From positions 7,750,001-7,814,000 of the forward strand of contig OY970235.1 of assembly GCA_963714145.1 (NCBI GenBank): a stretch of 64,000 nucleotides of DNA. The letters are read 5' to 3'. Positions 44,798-53,352 of this stretch are shown here, piece by piece. The stretch is from JBBWZH01 sp035544115 (GTDB lineage Bacteria; Actinomycetota; Actinomycetes; Mycobacteriales; CADCTP01). The position numbers and the translations under genes are program-made. A model generated the notes under the pieces. That model made no database searches and had not been told where the DNA came from. It saw nothing but the letters and a program-made list of their open reading frames with translations. The first letter of the stretch is position 1; each line of letters opens with the position of its first letter.

Positions 44798-44821
44798 GTC
44801 CCCAGGTGTTCGTAGGGGGAC
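44798..44821 (-). promoter_or_regulatory. Shared ini-type control element, copy 2
   Basis: Read on the minus strand: GTCCCC, then CCTACGAA (44816-44809), then GGGGAC, followed by GGGG-AAA-CCCC-like symmetry at 44784-44795. It begins 98 bases upstream of iniB and repeats the elements found upstream of the second IniB-like gene. It is a likely binding site for the IniR-like regulator encoded just beyond it. Confidence 0.55.
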
Positions 44822-44837
44822 GGCTCGCCGGTTCTGG

Positions 44838-47237
44838 CTAGCCGCTGTCCAGCACCTCGTGCAGCGCCGCGACGAACTCGGCCCTGCTGGTCGCGCCCAG
44901 CTTGGTCTTGATCCGGGCGACGTGGTGCTCGACGGTCTTCGGCGAGATGTAGAGCTGCCCGCCGATGTCACGGTGCGTAGCGCCGGCCAGCACCAGCCGG
45001 GCCACCTCCACCTCCCGTTCGGACAGCCCGGCCAGCCGGGCGTCCGACCGGGGTGCCGCCGGCGCCGCCGCGGCCACGGCGGCGTCCGGATTGGACAGTT
45101 CGCGGGCGTGCTCGAGCAGCCGCCGGGCCGCGCTCGGGTCGGTGGTCCGGATGGCCGCCTGGCCGGTCAGCCGGGAGGCCTCCCAGGGCAGCTCGGCCGC
45201 GGCCAGCCGGTCGGCCGCGGCCAGCACGCCGTCCGGGTCGACCGTGCCGGCCAGGACGGCGGCCCAGTGGCTGGCCGCCGCGCACTGGGCCCGCTGCCGC
45301 TCGCCCGGCGGGCAAATGCCGGCGAGCCGCTCGGCGAGCGCTCCGGCCGCGCCGGCGTCCTCGCTGACGATCGCGACCTGCAGCCGGGCCCACCCGGTCG
45401 CCACCGTCCAGGCCGCCGGTGCGCCGAGTCGGGTGACGATGTCGTCCAGCGAGTCCAGCGCCGGGGTGATGCGCTGCTGCTGGCGCAGCCGGGCCGCGGC
45501 GACCGCCAGCTCCTCCAGCGGCTCGGTATGGAACAGGTCGATCGCCCGCCGGGCCAGCACCGGCTCGACGCTGGCCCAGCTCTCCCGGATCTTCGCGATG
45601 TCGCCGGAGCGGCGGGCCACCCCGGCCGCCACCGCCGCCCGCAGCAACTGCTCCCGCCCAGGCAGATCGCCGGTCCCGCTCAGCCGGCGGAGCTCGGCGA
45701 CCGCGGTGTCGTACCGGCCGACCCGCAGCCGCACCCAGGCCAGCAGCAGCCGGTGCCGGTCGGCCGCCACCGCGCCACCGACCCGGCCGCTGATCGCCCG
45801 GCCGAGCAGGTGCTCGGCGGTGGCCGCGTCGCCGGCGGCCACGGCGATCAGCGCGCCGAGCGCGTGCGGCGTGTCCGGCAGCACCAGCTGCGGCGGGTTG
45901 CGCTCCACCGCTTCGGCCGCCTCGATCAGCAGCGGCAATGCCGCGGCCGGGTCGCCCGCGGCCAGCGCCGCCTCGGCCAGCCGCCGCAGGCTCAGCGGCC
46001 CGGACGGCCCGGACGGCCCGGACGGCCCGGGCGGCTGGGCGGCGGTGCGGGCCTCGGCCAGGCGGCCGGTGGCGATCAGCGGCGGGACGGCGAGCAGCTG
46101 GCCGACCGGACCGGCGGCCAGCAGCGCGTCGGCGGCCCGCCCGGCCCGGCCCTGATGTGCCGCGACCGCGCCGTCGACCAAGGCCAGCCGCAGCCGGTCC
46201 GGCTCGGCCGCCGGCTTCGGGTCGTCCAGGTCCACCGGCAGGCCGAGCAGCGCGGTGGCCTCGGCCCGGCCGGCGGCCAGCGTCGCCGGGTCGGCGCCGG
46301 CGTCCACCGCGTCGTCATACCAGCCGACCGCGGCGGCCGGATCGGTGAACCGGAGCAGGTCGCCGGCGGCCTGGTAGGCGGCGGCCGCCTTGCCGGTCCG
46401 GGCCCGGGCAGCGCGCAGTTGGGCAGCGGTCGCGGCCGGGTCGCCGCCGGCGCCGGCCAGCGCGTCCGCCACCGCCTCGTGCACCCGGCGCAGCTCGGTC
46501 GGCGGCAGGTCGGCCAGCACCGCCACGGCCACCGCCGGGATCATCCGGTCGTCGCCGGGCACCAGCAGGCCGCCATCGCGCAGCGCGCGCAGCGCCAGGG
46601 CGAGACCGGGCAGGTCGACCCCGGCCGCGCCGGCCAGCGCGGCGTCGGGCAGGTCGAGCCGCAGCGCCAGCACCCGGGCCAGCGCGGCGGCGGCCGGCTC
46701 CAGCAGGGCCAGCCGGCGGTGCACCCGGGCGGCGAGCGCCGGGGTCGGCCCGCCCGGTGCCGGGGCGGCGGTCAGCGCGGCGGCGCCGGTCAGCGCGGCG
46801 GCGACCGCGGCGAGGCCGGCGGACGCGGTCAGGACGGCCTGCACCGCCTCCGGGCTGGGCGCCCGGCCGGTGCCCTGGTTGATCAACACGGCTATACCGG
46901 TGGCGTCCAGCGGGCCCAACTGCTCGACCGTGCCGCCGACCGCCTCGTCCAGCGCGGCCAGCTCCGGCCGGTCGAGCGTGGGCCGGCGGCTGATCGCCAG
47001 CGAGAGGCCGTCGTGCGCGGCGGCGGCCAGCGCCCGCAGCGCGTCCGCGTCCAGCCGGTGCACGTCGTCGACCACGACCAGGCTGCCGGCCGCATGGGCG
47101 GCGGCGAGCTGTGCCGGCAGATCGGGCGGTGGGCCCGCCGCCGCGGCGATCCGGACCACTCCGGTGGACGCCTGGGCGGCTATCTCCGACAGGCGGTGGG
47201 TACGGCCCGAGCCGTCGACGCCGACGACTACGATCAC
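44838..47237 (-). CDS. iniR: IniR-like LuxR/ATPase transcriptional regulator
   Basis: 799 residues from GTG 47237. An N-terminal NTPase has Walker A (VDGSGRTH, about 7-14) and Walker B (SLVVVDDVHRLD, about 53-64). A long Ala/Leu-rich helical repeat region follows, as in MalT-type STAND regulators. The C-terminal LuxR HTH is complete (LSEREVEVARLVLAGATHRD, then SPKTVEHHVARIKTKLGATS). In mycobacteria a regulator of this architecture, IniR, is encoded beside iniBAC and controls it. Here it lies upstream on the same strand, with 137 bases to iniB that contain the shared element. I infer that it is the activator of iniBAC and perhaps of the Hsp70/IniB-like pair. The ligand is unknown. Confidence 0.82.
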   Translation of the reverse strand: MIVVVGVDGSGRTHRLSEIAAQASTGVVRIAAAAGPPPDLPAQLAAAHAAGSLVVVDDVHRLDADALRALAAAAHDGLSLAISRRPTLDRPELAALDEAVGGTVEQLGPLDATGIAVLINQGTGRAPSPEAVQAVLTASAGLAAVAAALTGAAALTAAPAPGGPTPALAARVHRRLALLEPAAAALARVLALRLDLPDAALAGAAGVDLPGLALALRALRDGGLLVPGDDRMIPAVAVAVLADLPPTELRRVHEAVADALAGAGGDPAATAAQLRAARARTGKAAAAYQAAGDLLRFTDPAAAVGWYDDAVDAGADPATLAAGRAEATALLGLPVDLDDPKPAAEPDRLRLALVDGAVAAHQGRAGRAADALLAAGPVGQLLAVPPLIATGRLAEARTAAQPPGPSGPSGPSGPLSLRRLAEAALAAGDPAAALPLLIEAAEAVERNPPQLVLPDTPHALGALIAVAAGDAATAEHLLGRAISGRVGGAVAADRHRLLLAWVRLRVGRYDTAVAELRRLSGTGDLPGREQLLRAAVAAGVARRSGDIAKIRESWASVEPVLARRAIDLFHTEPLEELAVAAARLRQQQRITPALDSLDDIVTRLGAPAAWTVATGWARLQVAIVSEDAGAAGALAERLAGICPPGERQRAQCAAASHWAAVLAGTVDPDGVLAAADRLAAAELPWEASRLTGQAAIRTTDPSAARRLLEHARELSNPDAAVAAAAPAAPRSDARLAGLSEREVEVARLVLAGATHRDIGGQLYISPKTVEHHVARIKTKLGATSRAEFVAALHEVLDSG

Positions 47238-47372
47238 TCGCAGTCACCGTGTAGTACCAGCCGCCCCGCCATGCCCTCGATTCTGGCCCGACCGGCCCCA
47301 ACCTGGCGGAATTACTTCCGAACTCCCGCCCCGAGAGGCAAGCCTGTTGGCCGGCGGGGAACAGTAGGAAGC

Positions 47373-48830
47373 ATGCTTGCCTACTTCATGTCCGTCCGTC
47401 GATCGCGTTGGGTCAGCGGTGCGCCGGCGCGGCCCCGGGATCGGCGGCCGGTTGCCGCGCTGCTGCTGGTCGGGGTGCTGGCCGGCTGTAGCGGTGGTTC
47501 GAGCCAGCCGGACGTTACCCCCACGGCGGCACCGCCGGCGCCGACCGGGCCGACCTCGAGCGCGGCCCGGCCGAGCACCGGCGCGGTGGCGGCCCCGGCG
47601 GACTGGCCGACCTACCACCACGACAACGCCCGGACCGGGGTCGCGCCCGGGCTGGCCCCGCTCGGCACCCTGCGCCCGGCCTGGACCACCGAGCTGGACG
47701 GCGCCGTCTACGGCCAGCCGCTGGTCGTCGGCGACCGGCTGCTCGCGGGCACCGAGAACGACACCGTCTACGCGCTGGACAGTGCCACCGGGCGGGTGCT
47801 GTGGGCCCGGCATGTCGGCACCCCGGTCCGCCGCTCGGACCTGCCCTGCGGCAACATCGACCCGCTCGGCATCACCAGCACGATGGTCTACGACCCGGCC
47901 AGCCGGCACGTGTTCGCACTGGCCGAAATGGACGGTGCCCGACATGTCCTGGTGGAGGTCGACGTGGCCACCGGCGCGCTGGTCAGCAGCCGGCCGGCGG
48001 AGCCGCCGAGGGGCGACCGGGTGGCGCACCAGCAGCGCGGCGCGCTGACCCTGCTGGACGGCTGGGTGTACATCCCGTACGGCGGGCTGGCCGGCGACTG
48101 CGGCCAGTACATCGGCTCCGTGGTGGCGCTGCCGACCACCGGCACCGCGGCGGCCCGCAGCTACGCCATCCCGACCACCCGGGAAGCCGGCATCTGGACC
48201 CCCGGTGGCGGCGTGGTGCACGCCGGCCGGCTGCTGTACGCCAGCGGCAACGGCGAGTCCACTTCGGACTACGACGGCAGCGACTCGGTGCTCGCGCTCT
48301 CCCCGACGCTGCAACTGGTGGACCGGTTCACCGCGCCGGAGTGGGTCGACGACAACCGCACCGACCTGGACCTCGGCTCGATGAGCCCGGCCGTTGTCGG
48401 GTCCTTTGTGTACATCCAGGGCAAGCGCGGCATCGGCTACGTGCTGCGCGCCGACCACCTCGGCGGGATCGGCGGCCAGGTGGCCACGTTGCGGGCCTGC
48501 GCGTCGTTCGGCGGCAGCGCGGTCAGCGGTGACACCGTCTACGTGCCGTGCCGGGGCCGGATGCGGGCGGTCCGGATCGACGCCACCGGCCAGCCGAGCC
48601 AGCGCTGGGAGGCGGCGGTGTCCGCGTCCGGCTCGCCGGTGCTCGGCGGCGGCGCGGTATTCGTCGTCGACTACGACGGCGGCATGCTGTACGCGCTGGA
48701 CCCGGACTCCGGCGCGGTCCGCCAGCAGGTCAGCATCGGCCGGGCGCCGCACTTCGCCTCGCCGACGCTGTCCGGCTCGCGGGCCTACGTCGGCACGATG
48801 GCCGGGGTGGTCGCGGTGGACGGCGCCTGA
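47373..48830 (+). CDS. PQQ-like beta-propeller lipoprotein
   Basis: 485 residues from ATG 47373; AGGAA lies only two bases upstream, so ATG 47388 remains possible. A signal peptide with lipobox (LLLVGVLAGC) and a Ser/Thr/Pro-rich tether precede a propeller with PQQ-type blades (WPTYHHDNARTGVAPG; DTVYALDSATGRVLW; GMLYALDPDSGAVRQQV). The propeller is a binding scaffold and there is no evidence that it binds PQQ. It is divergent from the iniR-like gene, so it may share its control. A clear hairpin follows. Cysteines (DLPCGNID, GDCGQY, RACASF, VPCRGR) may form disulfides outside the cell. Confidence 0.82.
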   Translation: MLAYFMSVRRSRWVSGAPARPRDRRPVAALLLVGVLAGCSGGSSQPDVTPTAAPPAPTGPTSSAARPSTGAVAAPADWPTYHHDNARTGVAPGLAPLGTLRPAWTTELDGAVYGQPLVVGDRLLAGTENDTVYALDSATGRVLWARHVGTPVRRSDLPCGNIDPLGITSTMVYDPASRHVFALAEMDGARHVLVEVDVATGALVSSRPAEPPRGDRVAHQQRGALTLLDGWVYIPYGGLAGDCGQYIGSVVALPTTGTAAARSYAIPTTREAGIWTPGGGVVHAGRLLYASGNGESTSDYDGSDSVLALSPTLQLVDRFTAPEWVDDNRTDLDLGSMSPAVVGSFVYIQGKRGIGYVLRADHLGGIGGQVATLRACASFGGSAVSGDTVYVPCRGRMRAVRIDATGQPSQRWEAAVSASGSPVLGGGAVFVVDYDGGMLYALDPDSGAVRQQVSIGRAPHFASPTLSGSRAYVGTMAGVVAVDGA

Positions 48831-48839
48831 GCCGGGGCC

Positions 48840-48868
48840 GCCGCGACCGGCCCCGGGTCGGTCGCGGC
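48840..48868. terminator. Terminator between convergent genes
   Basis: Perfect 10-base arms (GCCGCGACCG and its complement), nine-base loop, 9 bases after the propeller lipoprotein stop and 18 bases before the DUF5995 gene's stop. Confidence 0.7.
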
Positions 48869-48886
48869 AGCCCTGGCGCGGCGCGG

Positions 48887-49855
48887 TCAGTACGGGGATG
48901 CGGTGCCGAACGCGTAGCTGGCCGGCGGGGCGGTGCCGTTGTGCCCGGCGCAGAAGTTGTCCCGGGCCGCGGTGGTGGTCACCGGCGGCAGGTACAGGTT
49001 CCCGGGCGCCAGCAGGAGGGTCGCCTGGGCCGTGGCGGCCGTCTCGATCGTGGTCGCGACGATCGCCCGCGCGGCCGGCGTCGGCGCGGCCAGCAGCAGT
49101 TCGGCGTTGTGCCAGGCCAGTTCCCGCCAGGCCGCGATCAGCTGGAACAGGCCCGCGTAGCCGACACCGTACGGGGTGGCCAGGTTGACGATCGAGGAGT
49201 CCAGCCGGGCGATCTCCTCGATCAGCAGCGGCTCGGTGACCAGGTTCAGGAACTGGTCAACCTTGTCGTGGTCGGGCTTGCGGCTCTGCCCGCCCGGGGT
49301 GGCCAGCCCGATCGCGGCGAGCACGAACGGCAGGTCGCGGGTGATGTGCGCGTTCATGCCGAGCAGCAGGTCGGCGGTGCCGGTGGTGCGCTTGCTGCCG
49401 GCATTGTCCAGCGCGATCAGCCAGGCCTGCGGCACCGCCGCGCGATTCCCGGCCGCCCAGTTGTCGTACGCGGCGAAGTAGTACTTGGCGAACACCGCCG
49501 CCTCATGGTTCACGTAGGCCGGATCCTGGAAGTACCCCAGTTGGGCCGCCGCCCATTGGAACGTCTGGGTGGTGCGTAAGTAGGCGAGCGCGAAGACCGC
49601 CTGGTGATTGCAACTGTGCCCGAGCGGCCCGAATCGCGCGTTCATCTCGTCGATGATCGCGCTGGTACACACCGGACGCCCGGCCACGCAGTCATTCGTG
49701 CTGTCCGGCACATACTGGTCGAGCAGGCCCGGCAATAACGCCGGCCAGGGCAGGTAGATCGGATCGGCCTGAGCCGGCTGCGCCGACCCCACCAGCAGCG
49801 CGGCACCCGTCAACAGCGCACTGATGAACACACGAACGCGACGTCGGGACAGCAC
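48887..49855 (-). CDS. Secreted DUF5995-family protein
   Basis: 322 residues with a Sec signal (VRVFISALLTGAALLVGSAQ) cleaved after AQA. The mature part carries the motif MNARFGPLGHSCNHQAVFAL and TADLLLGMNAHITRDLPFVL, with conserved His residues, as in DUF5995 proteins. These are widespread in actinobacteria and of unknown function; the histidines could bind a metal. Cysteines DCVAGRPVC, SCNHQ and NFCAGH may pair. It is transcribed away from a DUF2784 gene; the 120-base gap between them must hold both promoters. Confidence 0.82.
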   Translation of the reverse strand: MLSRRRVRVFISALLTGAALLVGSAQPAQADPIYLPWPALLPGLLDQYVPDSTNDCVAGRPVCTSAIIDEMNARFGPLGHSCNHQAVFALAYLRTTQTFQWAAAQLGYFQDPAYVNHEAAVFAKYYFAAYDNWAAGNRAAVPQAWLIALDNAGSKRTTGTADLLLGMNAHITRDLPFVLAAIGLATPGGQSRKPDHDKVDQFLNLVTEPLLIEEIARLDSSIVNLATPYGVGYAGLFQLIAAWRELAWHNAELLLAAPTPAARAIVATTIETAATAQATLLLAPGNLYLPPVTTTAARDNFCAGHNGTAPPASYAFGTASPY

Positions 49856-49976
49856 GAATCCTCCTCAGCTGACAGCGAATAACCCCACCCCCGACGTGGC
49901 GTCCAATCTGTACCACGGGCGGTCGCCGGCGGCGCGAGGTTCGGCCGAACGGTCAACACGGTCGTACCGTTGGTCG

Positions 49977-50366
49977 GTGCAGGAAGTTTGGCGGGTGGGG
50001 GCGGTAGGGGTGGCCGCCGTGCATTTCGGGTTTCTGGGGTATGTGGCGGTGGGCGGGTTTCTGGCCTGGCGGTGGCCGCGGGCGGTGTGGGCGCACCTGG
50101 CCGCGGTCGGGTGGGGGCTGGCCGGGATCGTGACGCCGGTGGTGTGCCCGCTGACCGGCCTGCAGGACGCGTTCCGGCGGTGGGCCGGGGAGCCGCCGCT
50201 GCGGGGCGGGTTCATCGATCAGTACATCGAAGGCGTGCTGTATCCGGAGCGGTTCACGCCGCTGCTGCGGGCGGTGCTGGCCGCTGCGATCGTAGTGTCC
50301 TGGCTCGGCGCGCTCCGGGTCCGGAGCGCGGGTCAGGGCGTGCCCGGCGGGGTGACCGGGAGGTAG
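49977..50366 (+). CDS. DUF2784 integral membrane protein
   Basis: 129 residues from GTG 49977; GTG 49995, with AGGAAG eight bases upstream, is an equally good start. Three membrane segments are visible (VAAVHFGFLGYVAVGGFLAW; HLAAVGWGLAGIVTPVV; AVLAAAIVVSWLGAL) with the family signature CPLTGLQDAFRRWAGEPPLR and GGFIDQYIEGVLYPERFTPL. The function of the family is not known. Its 3' end overlaps the end of the convergent gene by 34 bases. Confidence 0.85.
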   Translation: MQEVWRVGAVGVAAVHFGFLGYVAVGGFLAWRWPRAVWAHLAAVGWGLAGIVTPVVCPLTGLQDAFRRWAGEPPLRGGFIDQYIEGVLYPERFTPLLRAVLAAAIVVSWLGALRVRSAGQGVPGGVTGR

Positions 50367-51031
50367 TCGACCCGGAAGAAACCGCGTACCGGGTGGCTGA
50401 TGCCGAGGTTGTGCCGGAAGGTCGTGGCCCGGGTGGGGGCGCCGGTGTCGGCGGTGATCCAGACGTCGTCGTCGCGGCCCCGGTTCGGGTCGTAGATCCG
50501 CAGCCGGAGCGTGCTGCCGGCGGCCTCGTAGCCGTACGCCAGCACCTGATGATTCTGCCCGAGTTCGGCCGGGTTGTGCGAGTGCGCGGTGACCAGGCCG
50601 AGGCAGCTGGGCTGGCCGGCGTCGATGTCGGCGCGGATCCGCGGCAGTTCCTCGACCAGCGTGCGCCAGGCCAGGCCGCGGCTGGCGACCACGTGGTGGC
50701 CGAAGATGTCGAAGCTGGTGTCGGCGTCACCGGCCGACATCCACTGGTAGTACCGGGCCACCCCGCGCGGGATGTCCCAACTGGTGATCAGCCGGTCGAC
50801 GATGAAGCGGAACAGCGGTGTACCGCCGGCCGGCTGCTGCTCCGGCGGTGTCCGGCCGGCCCGCAGGTAGTCGCGGACGGCGAACACCATCCCGCCGCAC
50901 AGGCCGTTGCTGGCGTCGCCGAGGTTCAGCCGGCCCAGCGGCGACTCGATCGTGACCGCCGGCTCCGCCGGCCAATTGTTGACGAACCCGAACGCATCCT
51001 GACTTGGCAGGAACCCTGGCACAGTAGGCAT
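50333..51031 (-). CDS. Papain-fold-like protein of unknown function
   Basis: 232 residues from ATG 51031, where the conserved VPGFLPSQDAFGFVNNWP begins; a longer frame to GTG 51169 is open. A Cys-Gly-Gly near residue 45 (DASNGLCGGMVFAVRDYL), a His near 180 (GQNHQVLAYGYE) and an Asp after it (LRIYDPNRGRDDD) are spaced like the Cys-His-Asp/Asn triad of papain/C39-type peptidases. No signal peptide is seen. This is a fold guess from motif spacing; the substrate is unknown. Confidence 0.65.
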   Translation of the reverse strand: MPTVPGFLPSQDAFGFVNNWPAEPAVTIESPLGRLNLGDASNGLCGGMVFAVRDYLRAGRTPPEQQPAGGTPLFRFIVDRLITSWDIPRGVARYYQWMSAGDADTSFDIFGHHVVASRGLAWRTLVEELPRIRADIDAGQPSCLGLVTAHSHNPAELGQNHQVLAYGYEAAGSTLRLRIYDPNRGRDDDVWITADTGAPTRATTFRHNLGISHPVRGFFRVDYLPVTPPGTP

Positions 51032-51231
51032 CCCGCACCCCCCACTGCATGGAGGCGGCGGCGGGCCGCCCAGATACAGCGTGCGGCCGACCGGATCCGG
51101 ACGCCAGCTCGACCAACGTCCGGTGTCGCGGGCCGGACGCCAATCCGCCCCGGGCCGGTCGAAAACCACTGGAACCCGGTCGGGTCGGCCGGTGTAGCAG
51201 CGGCGTGCAGTCTCGAATCCAGGGAGCTTCC

Positions 51232-51843
51232 ATGATCCGTCGCGTCCTACTGGTCAGCGTCGCCGTGCTTGTCGCCGTCCTGGGCCTGGCGGCGCCGGCC
51301 GCGGCGAAGGGACCGCTGGCGGCCACTGTCTCCGGACCGGGGCTGACCGCGCCGAAGCGGTTCGTGCTGCAGGACGAGCCGGGCGTCGGGTTGGCCCTGC
51401 TGGTGGAGGTGTCCAGGCTCTGGGACACCGGCGTCGGCAGCAGGTCGACCCTGCCGGCGCCGACGGACCCCGGCCCGGTCTACACGATCTCCTACGACTA
51501 CGGCGTGCTGGACGGCAAACCCCGGCAGTTCCGGCAGGATCTCTACCCGCGGGCGGACTCGTGGCCGGTCATCTACACGCCGGCCGGGCAGTCGGTCTTC
51601 GAGAGCGCGGAGCCGGCCACCGGGGGCTGGATGACCGGCCCGGCCAACATGGTCGAACAGCTGGCCAAGCTCGGGATCGCGGTGCCGCCGAAGCCGGCCC
51701 GCCCGGTGCCGGCGGCGGCGCCGGTCGCGGCACCCGCCGGTGGGTCCGGAGCCCCGGGCTGGCTGCTGCTGGCCGGGCTGCTGGCCGTGCTGGCCCTCGG
51801 CGGGGGCAGTGTCCTCATCCGACGCCGGCTGAGCGCGGTCTGA
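51232..51843 (+). CDS. Secreted protein with C-terminal membrane anchor, unknown function
   Basis: 203 residues from ATG 51232, with AGGGAG at 51221-51226. A Sec signal (LLVSVAVLVAVLGLAAPAAA) precedes a domain of about 120 residues (LVEVSRLWDTGVGSRSTLPA; YTISYDYGVLDGKPRQFRQD), a Pro/Ala linker, and a C-terminal helix with basic tail (WLLLAGLLAVLALGGGSVLI, then RRRL), so it is held on the outer face of the membrane. There is no LPxTG motif. The last 29 bases overlap the end of the ureD gene on the other strand. Confidence 0.72.
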   Translation: MIRRVLLVSVAVLVAVLGLAAPAAAKGPLAATVSGPGLTAPKRFVLQDEPGVGLALLVEVSRLWDTGVGSRSTLPAPTDPGPVYTISYDYGVLDGKPRQFRQDLYPRADSWPVIYTPAGQSVFESAEPATGGWMTGPANMVEQLAKLGIAVPPKPARPVPAAAPVAAPAGGSGAPGWLLLAGLLAVLALGGGSVLIRRRLSAV

Positions 51844-52555
51844 TCCAGTCCGGGAGGTGCTGGTCCAGCTCCCGGCGCAGGTCGAGCGCGTCGGTATGCA
51901 GCGCGGTGACCAGCAGCCCGGGGCCGGCCAGCGGCATCGCCGCGCACGTCGGGCCGGCCGTTCCGGCCGGTCGCTGCACTGTCCATTGTGGATCGATCTG
52001 GAGCAGGGTGCCGACCGCGCCGGCACCGACCATGGACGCCGGCGCGCGGGTGGCCGGGTCGGCGCCATCCAGGTCGAGCCGGTGCCGCAGCAGCGGCGCA
52101 CCGGCGGCGTCGGCGTGCAGCCGGCCGTGGTACCGGCCACCGGGCTCGCCGTGCCGGCCCAGCAGTACCTCCTCGCGCAGCAGCAGCACCCCACCGGCCT
52201 CGACCTCGACCAGCGTGCTGGCCCGGTGGCAGGCGCCGGCGGCGATCACCGTCGGCTCCGGCAGCACCGCCAGCCGGCCGCCGGCCGCGACCGACACCGT
52301 CACGGTCAGCGTGGACGGGCCCGGGCCGGGCAGCACGACCGTGGCGGCCACCGTCCGCAGCACCAGTTCGGCGCCCGGTCCGACCACAATGGACAGTTTC
52401 AGGTCGTCGCCGCCGAGCGGGCCGGCCGCGCTGGCGGCCAGGTAGAGCACACCGCCGGCCGGCCGCAGGGTCAGCGGCGGCTGCGAGCGCAGCGTGGTCA
52501 GCCGGGTGCCGCCGTCGCGGCCGGCCGCCGCCACGACCGCCGCGCGCGCCTTCAC
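51815..52555 (-). CDS. ureD: Urease accessory protein UreD
   Basis: 246 residues; GTG 52555 overlaps the ureG stop (GTGA). UreD forms with UreF and UreG the complex that loads nickel into apo-urease. Recognisable stretches are GGVLYLAASAAGPLGGDDL, LVEVEAGGVLLLREEVLLG and YHGRLHADAAG. It is the last gene of ureABCFGD. The usual N-terminal region of the family is short and Ala-rich here. Its stop lies inside the 3' end of a convergent gene. Confidence 0.88.
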   Translation of the reverse strand: MKARAAVVAAAGRDGGTRLTTLRSQPPLTLRPAGGVLYLAASAAGPLGGDDLKLSIVVGPGAELVLRTVAATVVLPGPGPSTLTVTVSVAAGGRLAVLPEPTVIAAGACHRASTLVEVEAGGVLLLREEVLLGRHGEPGGRYHGRLHADAAGAPLLRHRLDLDGADPATRAPASMVGAGAVGTLLQIDPQWTVQRPAGTAGPTCAAMPLAGPGLLVTALHTDALDLRRELDQHLPDWIRPRSAGVG

Positions 52556-53352
52556 CCGGCGGCTCGGCCTGGCCCGGTGGTTCGACCCGGCCGCGCCGGC
52601 CCTGCTGGTGCCGGTCCGGTGGTGCGGATCGCGTCGGCGGCTCGGGCCGGTTCGGCGGCTCGGGCCGGTTCGGGCGGGGCGCTTCGCCGGTGTGCGGCCA
52701 GCCGGTCGCGCACCCAGCCGGTGACGGTCGGAGCCGCCGGCTCGGCGCGCAGCGAGATCAGCAGTACCGGCAGCTCGCCGCGAACCGCCCGGGCGTCCCG
52801 TTCCATCACGCCGAGGTCCGCGCCGACCAGCGCGGCCAGGTCGGTCTTGTTCACCACCAGCAGGTCGGCCCGGGTCACCCCGGGGCCGCCCTTGCGCGGC
52901 ACCTTGTCGCCACCGGAGACGTCCAGCACGAACACCTGCTGGTCGATCAGGCCGTAGCTGAAGGTGGCGGTCAGGTTGTCCCCGCCGCTCTCCACCAGCA
53001 GCAGGTCCAGCGCCGGGTGCCGGGATTCCAGCTGCTCGATCGCGTCCAGGTTCGCGCTGATGTCGTCCCGGATCGCGGTGTGCGGGCAGCACCCGGTCTG
53101 CACGGCGATGATCCGGTCCGGGTCGAGCACCCCGGCCCGGCGCAGGAAGTCGGCGTCCTCGGTGGTGTAGATGTCGTTGGTCACCACGCCGAGGTCCACT
53201 TCGGACCCGAGCGATCGGCAGAGTGCCGCCACCAGGGCGGTCTTACCGCTGCCGACCGGGCCGCCGATGCCGATCCGCAGCGCCCGGTCGGGCCGGATCG
53301 GGCCGGGTGGACGTATCTCATGGGCGTGGTCGCCGCCGTGGTCAGGAGGCAA
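52552..53352 (-). CDS. ureG: Urease accessory GTPase UreG
   Basis: 266 residues. TTG 53352, which overlaps the end of ureF, is the only plausible start; it gives the usual His-rich N-terminus (PPDHGGDHAHE) before the P-loop (GIGGPVGSGKTALV). NDIYTTEDADFL, the CCPHTAIRDD metal-binding motif, ESGGDNL and NKTDLAALVGADL are all present, so it should hydrolyse GTP and deliver nickel. The C-terminal 45 residues (repeats of PARAAE type) are longer than usual and look dispensable. All neighbouring urease genes overlap or nearly touch. Confidence 0.93.
   Translation of the reverse strand: MPPDHGGDHAHEIRPPGPIRPDRALRIGIGGPVGSGKTALVAALCRSLGSEVDLGVVTNDIYTTEDADFLRRAGVLDPDRIIAVQTGCCPHTAIRDDISANLDAIEQLESRHPALDLLLVESGGDNLTATFSYGLIDQQVFVLDVSGGDKVPRKGGPGVTRADLLVVNKTDLAALVGADLGVMERDARAVRGELPVLLISLRAEPAAPTVTGWVRDRLAAHRRSAPPEPARAAEPARAADAIRTTGPAPAGPARPGRTTGPGRAAG

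Noticed and set aside
44733..47372. Long plus-strand frame running into the propeller lipoprotein
   Set aside because: It is opposite the iniR-like gene, and the lipoprotein signal peptide sets the start near 47373.
51815..51843. Overlap of ureD with the convergent gene as a regulatory antisense
   Set aside because: A 29-base 3' overlap is common in compact genomes, and no further signal supports control.
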